A DNA stretch of 64,000 bases, from contig NZ_CP067412.1 in assembly GCF_023375815.1 (NCBI RefSeq), positions 1,798,001-1,862,000 of the forward strand, in the 5' to 3' direction. The DNA comes from Pseudomonas sp. HS6 (GTDB lineage Bacteria > Pseudomonadota > Gammaproteobacteria > Pseudomonadales > Pseudomonadaceae). The notes below the pieces were generated by a model. The model was not told the origin of the DNA and ran no database searches. It saw only the letters and a list, made by a program, of their open reading frames with translations. Below, one piece after another: positions 44,613-53,019 of this stretch (positions are counted from its first letter, which is position 1; each line of letters starts with the position of its first letter). The position numbers and the translations under genes were made by a program.

Positions 44613-45887
44613 ATGGCCGATCTCTCGATTGTCTTCGCCGGTATCAAAGCCCCCAACCCGTTCTGGCTGGCCTCCGCGCCGCCGACCGACAAAGCCTATA
44701 ACGTGGTGCGCGCCTTCGAGGCCGGTTGGGGCGGCGTGGTCTGGAAGACCCTGGGTGAAGACCCGGCGGCGGTCAACGTGTCGTCGCGTTATTCGGCGCA
44801 CTACGGCGCCAACCGCGAAGTGCTGGGCATCAACAACATCGAACTGATCACCGACCGCTCGCTGGAGATCAACCTGCAGGAAATCACTCAGGTGAAAAAG
44901 GACTGGCCGGACCGCGCGCTGATCGTGTCGCTGATGGTGCCGTGCGTCGAAGAGTCGTGGAAACACATCCTGCCGCTGGTGGAAGCCACCGGCGCCGACG
45001 GCATCGAGCTGAACTTCGGTTGCCCCCACGGCATGCCTGAACGCGGCATGGGCGCGGCGGTCGGTCAGGTGCCGGAGTACGTCGAGCAGGTCACGCGCTG
45101 GTGCAAGACCTATTGCTCGCTGCCGGTGATCGTCAAACTCACACCGAACATCACCGACATCCGTGTCGCCGCCCGCGCCGCGCACCGGGGCGGCGCCGAT
45201 GCAGTGTCGCTGATCAACACCATCAATTCGATCACCAGCGTTGACCTTGAACACATGGTCGCCCTGCCCACCGTCGGCAGCAAAAGCACTCACGGCGGTT
45301 ATTGCGGCTCGGCGGTCAAACCGATCGCGCTGAACATGGTCGCGGAAATCGCCCGCGACCCGCAGACCCAGGGCCTGCCGATCTGCGGCATCGGCGGCAT
45401 CGGCAGTTGGCGCGATGCAGCGGAGTTCATCGCACTGGGCAGCGGCGCGGTGCAGGTGTGCACGGCGGCGATGCTGCATGGGTTCCGGATTGTCGAGGAA
45501 ATGAAGGACGGCTTGTCGCGGTGGATGGACAGTCAGGGTTACGCCAGCATCGCCGAGTTTTCCGGGCGTGCGGTGGGCAATACGACCGACTGGAAGTACC
45601 TGGACATCAACTATCAGGTGATCGCGAAGATCGACCAGGAGGCGTGTATCGGTTGCGGGCGTTGCCACATTGCCTGCGAGGACACGTCACACCAGGCGAT
45701 CAGCAGCCTGAAACAGGCCGATGGCACGCACATCTATGAAGTGATCGATGATGAGTGTGTGGGGTGCAATCTGTGCCAGATCACTTGTCCGGTGGCTGAC
45801 TGCATCGAGATGGTGCCGATGGAGACAGGGAAGCCGTTTCTGGACTGGAATCATGATCCGAGGAATCCGTATCACGTTGCTGTCTAG
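44613..45887 (+). CDS. preA: NAD-dependent dihydropyrimidine dehydrogenase subunit PreA
   Basis: PreA (424 residues) reduces uracil and thymine at its FMN site. The TIM-barrel part (about 1-315) has N-F-G-C-P-H-G-M-P-E-R-G-M-G near residue 132 with the catalytic-loop Cys, and I-G-G-I-G-S-W near 263. A C-terminal 2[4Fe-4S] ferredoxin domain follows, with C-I-G-C-G-R-C-H-I-A-C near 345 and C-V-G-C-N-L-C-Q-I-T-C-P near 382. It begins right at the preT stop. With the hydantoinase and M20 enzyme, it supplies a full reductive route from uracil to beta-alanine. Confidence 0.95.
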   Translation: MADLSIVFAGIKAPNPFWLASAPPTDKAYNVVRAFEAGWGGVVWKTLGEDPAAVNVSSRYSAHYGANREVLGINNIELITDRSLEINLQEITQVKKDWPDRALIVSLMVPCVEESWKHILPLVEATGADGIELNFGCPHGMPERGMGAAVGQVPEYVEQVTRWCKTYCSLPVIVKLTPNITDIRVAARAAHRGGADAVSLINTINSITSVDLEHMVALPTVGSKSTHGGYCGSAVKPIALNMVAEIARDPQTQGLPICGIGGIGSWRDAAEFIALGSGAVQVCTAAMLHGFRIVEEMKDGLSRWMDSQGYASIAEFSGRAVGNTTDWKYLDINYQVIAKIDQEACIGCGRCHIACEDTSHQAISSLKQADGTHIYEVIDDECVGCNLCQITCPVADCIEMVPMETGKPFLDWNHDPRNPYHVAV

Positions 45888-45930
45888 ATTGCCTGCTGAT
45901 CCAGAAGTCCCCTCATCGGAACGCCGCCCG

Positions 45931-46167
45931 CCTAACCCTCTCCCCGAGGGAGAGGGGACTGATTGGGGGATATTGACGAACTGCACCGACGTGAAGGTTT
46001 TGCGTTGAATCCATAACCGAAAAGGATGGAACTACGCTTTGAATCCATAACCGAAACAGCTAGGCCTACGCTTTGAATCCATAATCGACTCGATAGCTCA
46101 GGTCGACGTATAGCGAATGACACCTCGGTCGGCTCCCTCTCCCCCCGGGAGAGGGCTGGGGTGAGGG
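45931..46167. repeat. Dispersed intergenic repeat with internal 34-bp tandem copies
   Basis: This copy has the same outer arms as 28210-28385 (left CCTAACCCTCTCCCC, right GAGGGCTGGGGTGAGGG). The middle is expanded: GAATCCATAA occurs at 46007, 46041 and 46075, a 34-base period, against one copy at the other site. It fills the gap between preA and the convergent TetR gene. Confidence 0.85.
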
Positions 46168-46181
46168 CCTGCTTTTGACTT

Positions 46182-46802
46182 TCAAGGCTCCAACCCAATC
46201 CCCCGCAAAATCACGCTAGTCACCGTCTGCACCGCCCGCTCGAACTGCATGTCCGACAGCGGCTGATGCTCATTCAAAATATTCACCTGATGATCAAAGT
46301 CGGCATAGTGCTGAGTCGACGCCCAGATCATGTACAACAAACTCGAAGGCTCCACCGGCAAAATCCGCTTGTCCTCCACCCACTGCCGGATCTTCGCCTC
46401 TTTCATCTTCGCCCAGTCATACAGGCTGACATCCAGCGCCTCGCCCAAGGTCGGCGCACCGTGAATGATTTCGTTGGCCCAGACTTTCGAACCGTAAGGC
46501 CGGCTGCGCGAATGATTCATCTTGGCGCGGATATAGCTGCTGAGCACCACGCGCGGATCATCGAACATCTCGAAGCACAACGCGTCCTGCTTCCACACTT
46601 CCAGCAGGTCGAACAGCACCGCGCTGTACAGCTCGCTCTTGGTCGAGAAGTAGTAATGCAGGTTGGAACGCGGCAATTGCACTTCGGCGGCGATGTCGGC
46701 CATGGCGGTGCCACCGAAGCCTTTTTCGGCGAACACCTTTTCCGCCGCCAGCAGGATTTTTTCGACATTGCTGCGGCGGATTTCGATCTTGTGATTGCCC
46801 AT
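46182..46802 (-). CDS. RutR-like TetR-family regulator
   Basis: The 206-residue TetR regulator has its HTH at about 12-55 (I-L-L-A-A-E-K-V-F-A-E-K-G-F-G-G-T, then S-N-L-H-Y-Y-F). Its C-terminal ligand domain resembles the YcdC/RutR type (W-A-N-E-I-I-H-G-A-P, I-W-A-S-T-Q-H-Y-A-D-F), which binds uracil or related molecules. Position at the end of the pyrimidine catabolic block supports control of those genes, with the palindrome at 41420-41445 as a possible site. Start and length are normal. Confidence 0.87.
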   Translation of the reverse strand: MGNHKIEIRRSNVEKILLAAEKVFAEKGFGGTAMADIAAEVQLPRSNLHYYFSTKSELYSAVLFDLLEVWKQDALCFEMFDDPRVVLSSYIRAKMNHSRSRPYGSKVWANEIIHGAPTLGEALDVSLYDWAKMKEAKIRQWVEDKRILPVEPSSLLYMIWASTQHYADFDHQVNILNEHQPLSDMQFERAVQTVTSVILRGIGLEP

Positions 46803-46996
46803 GAGGGCTCCCTGAAGACAACGTTGTTGAAGACTAGCATCCGCTCTGTGTAAGGGGCGACAGCCGAGAACGATTCTTCACACACCCGGACATTTTTCTG
46901 GTTTAGGATCGCCACCCGCCTCCTTGTCTCACCTCAAGGCAACGTGCACGGCACACCCTATACTGTCCGCCGTCACTCACTGAAAAGGGATTGCCC

Positions 46997-47359
46997 ATGA
47001 AGCTGAAAAACCTGTTCACCGCCGGCGCGCTGCTTGCCTCGCTGGTCGTTACTTCCCAGGCGTTTGCCCACGCGCATCTGAAAAGCCAGACCCCGGCCGC
47101 CGACAGCACCGTCGCGGCGCCGGCGGATCTGCGCCTGGTATTTTCCGAAGGCGTCGAAGCCAGCTTCACCAAAGTCATCGTGACCCACGACGGCGCACCG
47201 GTGAAGGTCAAGCCGCTGACCACCGAAGGCGACAAGAAAACCCTGATCGTTACCCCCGAAGCACCGTTGACCGCTGGCGAGTACAAGGTTGAATGGCATG
47301 CGGTGTCGGTCGACACGCACAAGAGCGAAGGCGCCTATCAGTTCAAGGTTGGCCAGTAA
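46997..47359 (+). CDS. copC: Periplasmic copper-binding protein CopC
   Basis: The 120-residue protein has a Sec signal (cleavage after A-F-A) so that the mature form starts His-Ala-His, providing the amino-terminal Cu(II) site. Further ligands are expected in T-H-D-G and E-W-H-A-V-S-V-D-T-H-K near the C-terminus. The Met-rich Cu(I) loop of some CopC proteins is absent, so a Cu(II)-only form is likely. The start at 46997 is preceded by AAAGGGA. copD follows after 3 bases. Confidence 0.92.
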   Translation: MKLKNLFTAGALLASLVVTSQAFAHAHLKSQTPAADSTVAAPADLRLVFSEGVEASFTKVIVTHDGAPVKVKPLTTEGDKKTLIVTPEAPLTAGEYKVEWHAVSVDTHKSEGAYQFKVGQ

Positions 47360-47362
47360 TTC

Positions 47363-48220
47363 ATGAGTGAAGCGCTGGTGTTGTGCCGGTTCCTGCATTT
47401 CATCGTGGTGTTGATGCTGTTCGGGGCCTGGCTGTTCCGGCCGCTGCTGCTCAAGGGTGAAGCGCCGGCGCTGGATCGGCACCTGGCGCGGCTGGCCCGT
47501 TGGCTGGTGGCGATTGCGCTGGTCAGCGGCGTTGTCTGGGCGTTGCTGATCACCGCGAGCATGGCCGGCTCGGCCGCTGCGGCGTTCGATCCGGCCACCG
47601 TCGAGCTGGTGCTGGGCCATACGTTTTTCGGTCAGGTCTGGCGCTGGCATCTGCTGATCAATGCCCTGTTGCTGGCGTTGCTGTTTACCCCGTGGCGATC
47701 GAACCGGCCATTGCGGCTGGGCCTGAGCGCGTTATTGCTGATGACCCTCGCCCCGGTCGGTCACGGGGCAATGCTCGACGGCTTCAGCGGCCAGATGCTG
47801 ATCCTCAATCAGGTCGTTCATCTGACCTGCGTCGGCGCTTGGCTCGGTGGGTTGCTGATGCTGGTGATGATCCTGCGCCAGTCCGGTGAAGCGGTGCGTG
47901 ACGTCCTGCAAAGGTTCAGCGGGCTGGGCTATGTGTTGGTCGCAGGGCTGTTGATCACGGGCCTGATTAACGTGCGCGTGCTCACTGGCCAATGGTGGCC
48001 GACGCCGCTGTTTTCGGGGTTTGCCCTGATCCTGTTGATCAAGGCACTGCTGGTGTTCGGCATGCTGGCACTGGCGCTGTTCAACCGCTTGCGGATCAGC
48101 GATTGCGAACAGCGGATCGACACCCTCAAGCGCAGCGTGATGCTCGAATGGCTGCTGGGGATCGGCGCCGTGGCGGCCGTTTCCGTGCTCGGCACCCTGC
48201 CCCCGATGATTGCCGCCTGA
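47363..48220 (+). CDS. copD: Inner-membrane copper import protein CopD
   Basis: The 285-residue protein has eight hydrophobic segments and the CopD/YcnJ-type layout, with conserved His in C-R-F-L-H-F near residue 12, G-H-T-F-F-G-Q-V-W-R-W-H near 90, and V-H-L near 151. CopD works with CopC to move copper across the inner membrane. Translation is probably coupled to copC. The next gene is convergent, 2 bases after the stop. Confidence 0.9.
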   Translation: MSEALVLCRFLHFIVVLMLFGAWLFRPLLLKGEAPALDRHLARLARWLVAIALVSGVVWALLITASMAGSAAAAFDPATVELVLGHTFFGQVWRWHLLINALLLALLFTPWRSNRPLRLGLSALLLMTLAPVGHGAMLDGFSGQMLILNQVVHLTCVGAWLGGLLMLVMILRQSGEAVRDVLQRFSGLGYVLVAGLLITGLINVRVLTGQWWPTPLFSGFALILLIKALLVFGMLALALFNRLRISDCEQRIDTLKRSVMLEWLLGIGAVAAVSVLGTLPPMIAA

Positions 48221-48222
48221 CG

Positions 48223-49365
48223 TCAGTGCTTCTGGGTATCACCCTTCGCCGTATCGATGCTGACCACCACCGACATCCCCGGCCGCAAGCGCTCGATTTC
48301 CTGTTGGTCCGGATCGATGGTGATGCGCACCGGTACCCGCTGGGCAATTTTGACGAAGTTGCCAGTGGCGTTGTCGGCCTGCAATAAGGCGAATTCCGAT
48401 CCGGTGCCTGGCGAGATGTGCTGCACATGGCCAGTGAACTTGCGGTGATTCAGGCCATCGACGGTGAAGCGCACCGGTTGCCCGACCCGCACGTTGTCCA
48501 TCTGGGTTTCTTTCATGTTGGCGATCACCCACTTCTGGTCCGGCACCAGCGCCATCAACTGCGCCCCGGAATTGACGTAGGCGCCCAGGCGCACGCCGAT
48601 CTGCCCGAGTTGGCCGTCGCGCGGGGCGATGATCCGGGTGTTGGACAGATCGATCCGCGCCAGTTGCACCGCCGCCTCGGCGCTCGCTACCGCCGCTTCC
48701 AGCGAACCGCGATTGACGATCACCGTTTGCAGATCCTGGCGGGCGATTTCCAGGTTGGCCTTGGCCTGGGCCACCGATGCGATGCTCTGGGCGTTGGCCG
48801 CCAGCGCCACGTCCATCTCGCGCTTAGAGACAGAACCGTCATTGACCAACGCCGTGTTGCGTCGCAGGTCAGCCTCGCTTTTGCGTAACTGCGCTTCGCT
48901 GTCCGCTACTACCGCCTGCCGCAGCTTGATCGTCGCCTCGGCGCTGTTGCGTTGCTGCACGACGTTGGCCAGCGAAGCTTTCTGCACCGCCAGTTGCGCC
49001 AGCGACTGATCGAGACGCTGCTGATAAATCCGGTCATCGAGGCGCACCAGCAAATCGCCCTCCTTCACAAACTGGAAGTCCTGCACCGGCACTTCAAACA
49101 CATAACCACTGAGCTGCGGGCCAATGATCGTCACCTGCCCGCGCACCAGGGCGTTCTCAGTGGTCTCGACCGCGCTGCTGAACGGCGGCAACTGCCACGC
49201 GTAGAGCACAATCAGCACGCCGACGATGGCAATCGCGGCAAAGCCCAGCGACGAGATGATCCGCACCCGCAACGAGCGCGGTTCAGTGTTCGGGGATGAC
49301 GGCGGCGCCTCACCCTCGGGAGTGGCGGCGATGGCATTGGTGGTCGTGGTGGTCGGTTCGGTCAT
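48223..49365 (-). CDS. HlyD/EmrA-type membrane fusion protein
   Basis: The 380-residue periplasmic adaptor has one N-terminal transmembrane helix at about residues 35-58 followed by W-Q-L-P-P-F. A lipoyl-like half-domain (Q-V-T-I-I-G-P-Q-L-S-G-Y-V near 77), a long coiled coil (about 110-220) and a second half-domain with the N-T-R-I-I-A-P-R-D-G motif follow. Start ATG 49365 overlaps the end of the MFS gene (ATGA). It connects the MFS pump to an outer-membrane channel not encoded here. Substrate unknown. Confidence 0.9.
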   Translation of the reverse strand: MTEPTTTTTNAIAATPEGEAPPSSPNTEPRSLRVRIISSLGFAAIAIVGVLIVLYAWQLPPFSSAVETTENALVRGQVTIIGPQLSGYVFEVPVQDFQFVKEGDLLVRLDDRIYQQRLDQSLAQLAVQKASLANVVQQRNSAEATIKLRQAVVADSEAQLRKSEADLRRNTALVNDGSVSKREMDVALAANAQSIASVAQAKANLEIARQDLQTVIVNRGSLEAAVASAEAAVQLARIDLSNTRIIAPRDGQLGQIGVRLGAYVNSGAQLMALVPDQKWVIANMKETQMDNVRVGQPVRFTVDGLNHRKFTGHVQHISPGTGSEFALLQADNATGNFVKIAQRVPVRITIDPDQQEIERLRPGMSVVVSIDTAKGDTQKH

Positions 49366-51017
49366 GAAGAAGTGGCACCGCTGGAAGGTACGGAAGGTGT
49401 CGGGGCGACGGCTTTGGTGGTGCTGATCAGCCACAGCGCACGGAGGGAAATCCAGATCATGGTCAGGATCGCGATCACCGCAATCAGCATGAACACATCG
49501 TTATAGGCCAATACGTTGGCTTCGCGGGTGGCGGCGTTGGCCAGACTGCGAATGCCTTGCAGGTTGCGCAGGCTAGGGTCGGCCAGCAACGAGCCGACCG
49601 CCGACCCGCCGCTCTGCACCCGGGCGGCCACCAACGGATCGGACAGCACCAGTTGCTCAACGATGTGGCTGGAATGAAATTTCTCGCGCACGATCTGGAA
49701 CGTCCCCAGCAACGCCGCGCCGATCAGGCCGCCGAGGTTGTTGCAGATCCCGAACAACACGGAAAAGCTCACCAGATTGCGTGGGTTGGTCAGCACGTTG
49801 CGGGTGCCGAGGACCATGGTCGGGCCGAGGAAAAAGGTGCTCCCGAACGCCAGCAGGAACTGGCTGAAATACAGGTTTTCGGGGCGGGTCAGGTTGTTCG
49901 ACGTGCTGTCGATGATCGAACCGGTGGCCATCAACGCCAGCGAAACGATCAGCGGCATCAGCAGGTGTTTCGGGTCGATGGTCAACGCGCTGGTGAGCAG
50001 CCCGGCGACACTGCCGATCAGCATCACCACGTAGAGGCTGTGCAATTGCTGGCTGCTCATGTTCAGGTTTTGCATGAAACCGACAGCGCCGGTGGACTGC
50101 TCCGACGTCACCATGCGAATCAGGATCACCGCCAGCGCCAGACGGATCATCACCCCGCTGCCGAGCCAGCGGGTCATCAACATCGGGTTGCTGCGGTTGT
50201 GTTCGATGGCCAGTCCCGCGAGGATCAAGGCAATCGATGCGGCCAGGGCGATGCCAATCCAGTCGGCTTCCAGCCACCAGTCGATCCGCCCCAGGGACAA
50301 CACCGCGCACAGCAAAGCCACGCCGCTGGCCAGGATCGCAAAGGTGAGGAAATCGAGGGGCTCGAAAGTCTTGAAGCGGTCACCCGGCGGCAACTTGAGC
50401 ATCAGTACGCAGCCCAGCGACAGCAGCGCCATGCCCAATTCGAACAGGTACAGGCCGCGCCATTCGGCGATTTGAAGCAAGTCTTCGGAAAACAATCGCG
50501 CCAGCGGCAACGCCAGTTGCGACGTGCCAAGCCCCAGCACCAAAGCCTTCATCCGCCATTTGGCCGGGAACGCCTGCACCATGTAATACAGGCCCAGCGA
50601 ACTCAACGCCGCGCCAACCATGCCGTGAGCGGCACGCACTGCAATCGCCGAGTTCAGGTCGTTAACGAACAAGTGGCCGAACGTCACCAGCGCATACAAA
50701 ACCAGGAATACCTCGGTGAACGCCCGCAACCCGAACTGCTGGCGAAATTTCACCAGCAACAGGTTCATCGATACGTTGGTCATCACATACGCTGCCGGCA
50801 GCCAGGCCATTTCGGCGGTGGTCGCGCCGATCGCGCCTTGCAGGTAAGGCAGGTTGGCGACCACCAGCGAATTGCCCAACCCGCCGGTCAACGCCACCAG
50901 CAACCCCACCAGCGCATAGGCCAGGCGCTTGGGATTGGAGTGCAGCGGCGTCGAGGGGGAACCGGGCAGACTGGGCTTCTCGTGAGGCTGCCAGTCGCGC
51001 GGGGCGTATTGGTTCAT
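49362..51017 (-). CDS. DHA2-family MFS efflux transporter (EmrB-like)
   Basis: The 551-residue protein has about 14 transmembrane segments, the layout of DHA2 drug:proton antiporters. It pairs with the downstream HlyD-type adaptor by a 4-base overlap. The usual motif C region with G-P-T in G-P-T-M-V-L-G is visible near residue 400, and A-P-A-like loop elements near 70. The N-terminal ~28 residues are polar and cytoplasmic. Likely exports toxic or signalling compounds; no local regulator is seen. Confidence 0.88.
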   Translation of the reverse strand: MNQYAPRDWQPHEKPSLPGSPSTPLHSNPKRLAYALVGLLVALTGGLGNSLVVANLPYLQGAIGATTAEMAWLPAAYVMTNVSMNLLLVKFRQQFGLRAFTEVFLVLYALVTFGHLFVNDLNSAIAVRAAHGMVGAALSSLGLYYMVQAFPAKWRMKALVLGLGTSQLALPLARLFSEDLLQIAEWRGLYLFELGMALLSLGCVLMLKLPPGDRFKTFEPLDFLTFAILASGVALLCAVLSLGRIDWWLEADWIGIALAASIALILAGLAIEHNRSNPMLMTRWLGSGVMIRLALAVILIRMVTSEQSTGAVGFMQNLNMSSQQLHSLYVVMLIGSVAGLLTSALTIDPKHLLMPLIVSLALMATGSIIDSTSNNLTRPENLYFSQFLLAFGSTFFLGPTMVLGTRNVLTNPRNLVSFSVLFGICNNLGGLIGAALLGTFQIVREKFHSSHIVEQLVLSDPLVAARVQSGGSAVGSLLADPSLRNLQGIRSLANAATREANVLAYNDVFMLIAVIAILTMIWISLRALWLISTTKAVAPTPSVPSSGATSS

Positions 51018-51213
51018 TTATTGGCCTTGTACGGTGATGGCTTGAGTGTGCCGCAAAACTGCGGCCAAACCCATATGCCTGCGGGCGCTTGCTCCCACAA
51101 GTCAGTGGTGGATTCGTAAAAATTGTTTAAAAGTCATCTCGCCCGCAACGGATTTTTCCCAAGCGCAGCGAATGCCAACCTTGCCGCACTTCTCAACCTG
51201 CAAGGTGCCCGTT

Positions 51214-52164
51214 ATGACCACGCCCCGCTGGCAACGCTCCCCGCGTCTGCTGAAAGACCTGCTGGCAGCCGCCCTGTTGCTGCCCGCCCTCGCCTTCGCC
51301 CAGGAACGGCCATGGCCGGATGGCTCGCAACTGGTGATCTCGGTGTCGATGCAATTCGAAACCGGCGGCCAGCCCGAGGGCGCTGAAAGTCCGTTCTCCG
51401 GTACGCCGTTGCCAAAAGGTTATCCGGATCTGCCGGCGCAGACCTGGTTCGATTACGGCTACAAGGAAGGTCTGTGGCGGATGCTCGATCTGTGGGATCG
51501 AACCGGCATCAAGGTCACCTCCCACGTGGTCGGCGAAGCGGCGCTCAAGCACCCGGAACTGGCCAAAGCCATCGCCGAGCGCGGCCATGAACTGGCGGCC
51601 CACGGCATGCGCTGGGCCGATTCGTACAACATGAACTACGCCCAGGAAAAACAGTTCATCGGTGACGGCGTCGCAGCGGTGGAGAAAATCACCGGCCAGC
51701 GCTCGGTCGGCTACAACGCCAACTGGCTGCGGCGCAGTCCCAATACGTTGAAGGTGCTGCAGGATCTGAATTTCACCTATCACATCGACGATGTCAGCCG
51801 TGACGAGCCCTTCGTGACCATGGTTCGTGGACGCAAATTCGCCGTAGTGCCCTACACCCTGCGCAACAACGACATCGTGCTGGTCGAGGGCCGGCACTTC
51901 TCCGCCGAGCAGTTCTATCAGCAACTGGTACTGGAATTCGATCGCCTCTACGCCGAAGGCGCGAGCAAGCGGCGGATGATGTCGGTGAGTCTGCATGACC
52001 GCATCGGCGGCACGCCGGCGATGGTCGAGGCGATGGAGCGCTTTATCCGTTATGCGCAATCCCATCCGAAGGTGACATTCATGCGCAAGGATCAGATTGC
52101 CCAGATCGTCCTGACCGAGAAAAACCCGCTGATCGACAACACCGAGGCGGCGTACGACCAGTGA
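51214..52164 (+). CDS. Secreted NodB-fold protein, PuuE-like
   Basis: The 316-residue protein begins with a Sec signal (about residues 1-30, ending A-F-A-Q). The core resembles the polysaccharide-deacetylase/allantoinase PuuE clade: G-H-E-L-A-A-H-G-M-R-W near residue 127 and the catalytic-type segments V-S-M-Q-F-E and S-L-H-D-R-I-G-G. The usual T-F-D-D-G is replaced by S-M-Q-F-E-T-G, as in PuuE-like enzymes (N-Y-E-E-G). A periplasmic amidase or deacetylase is likely; substrate unknown. I preferred ATG 51214 (AAGGTG site) over starts up to 168 bases upstream because only it puts the signal peptide at the N-terminus. Confidence 0.78.
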   Translation: MTTPRWQRSPRLLKDLLAAALLLPALAFAQERPWPDGSQLVISVSMQFETGGQPEGAESPFSGTPLPKGYPDLPAQTWFDYGYKEGLWRMLDLWDRTGIKVTSHVVGEAALKHPELAKAIAERGHELAAHGMRWADSYNMNYAQEKQFIGDGVAAVEKITGQRSVGYNANWLRRSPNTLKVLQDLNFTYHIDDVSRDEPFVTMVRGRKFAVVPYTLRNNDIVLVEGRHFSAEQFYQQLVLEFDRLYAEGASKRRMMSVSLHDRIGGTPAMVEAMERFIRYAQSHPKVTFMRKDQIAQIVLTEKNPLIDNTEAAYDQ

Positions 52165-52165
52165 C

Positions 52166-52197
52166 AAAAAAATCGCAGCCAAAAGCTGCGATTTTTT
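52166..52197. terminator. Bidirectional intrinsic terminator
   Basis: AAAAAAATCGCAGC and GCTGCGATTTTTT form a stem around CAAAA, with an A-run before and a T-run after, directly after the NodB-fold stop and before the convergent TSUP stop. Confidence 0.9.
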
Positions 52198-52209
52198 CAC
52201 TGCAACGAC

Positions 52210-53010
52210 TCAGGCCCGCAGCAGCATGTAAGCCGCGACCACCAGACACACGCTGGCAAACCCTACCTGCAATGTCCTCGCCGGCACGCGCGCGCAGAGT
52301 TTGCGACCAATGACCATGCCGACGATGCTGGCCACGATGAACGCCGCCCCCAGATGATCGATCCGCACCCCGGCATGAAACGCGCCGATCACACCAATGG
52401 CGGAAATCAGGCTGATGACCATCAAGGACGTGGCGACAATGCCGCGCATCTGCACATCGGTCAGTTGCTTGAACGCCGGCACGATCAGGAACCCGCCGCC
52501 AACCCCCAGCAACCCGGACACCACGCCGGTGACCGCGCCCAGTGCCGCGAGGGTCGCGGTGCATTTGGCAGTCCAGTCGAAACGTCCGGTCTGTTCATTG
52601 AGCATGCAGTTCTTCTGCCCCCAACTGGCGTGGCCATGATCGCTGGGGCCCGTTTCCTGGCGTTCACGGCGCAGCATGCGCCACGCCACCATTACCATCA
52701 GCAGGCTGAACAGGATCATCAGGATCTTTTCCGGCAACTGATGGGCGAAGTAGATGCCCACCGGCGAAAACACCGCGCCGAGCGCCGCGATCAACAACGC
52801 CGCACGATATCGCACCAAACCATGACGCAAACCATCGATGGCACCGACCGCCGCCGCGCTGCCGACGGCGAACAACGCCACCGGCGCCGCTTGCGTCATC
52901 GTCCAGCCCAGCCCGAGCACCAGCGCCGGCACCGCGAGAATCCCGCCACCGGCCCCGGTCAGACCGAGGATCAACCCCATCACCACGCCAAACAGACTTG
53001 CCAGCAACAT
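52210..53010 (-). CDS. TSUP-family (TauE/SafE) sulfite/sulfur exporter
   Basis: The 266-residue membrane protein has 7-8 hydrophobic segments with the duplicated glycine-rich motif of the TauE/SafE family: G-L-T-G-A-G-G-G-I-L-A-V-P near residue 16 and G-L-L-G-V-G-G-G-F-L-I-V-P near 166. It is probably the outlet for oxidised sulfur species (sulfite, thiosulfate) made by the SQR and the persulfide dioxygenase. It is last in the minus-strand unit arsR-sqr-tsup, 9 bases from sqr. Confidence 0.9.
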   Translation of the reverse strand: MLLASLFGVVMGLILGLTGAGGGILAVPALVLGLGWTMTQAAPVALFAVGSAAAVGAIDGLRHGLVRYRAALLIAALGAVFSPVGIYFAHQLPEKILMILFSLLMVMVAWRMLRRERQETGPSDHGHASWGQKNCMLNEQTGRFDWTAKCTATLAALGAVTGVVSGLLGVGGGFLIVPAFKQLTDVQMRGIVATSLMVISLISAIGVIGAFHAGVRIDHLGAAFIVASIVGMVIGRKLCARVPARTLQVGFASVCLVVAAYMLLRA

Positions 53011-53019
53011 AGAGTGTTC

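Noticed and set aside
43179..45668. An 829-codon minus-strand open frame opposite preT-preA
   Set aside because: Same reason: antisense to two clear enzyme genes, low-complexity composition and no ribosome site.
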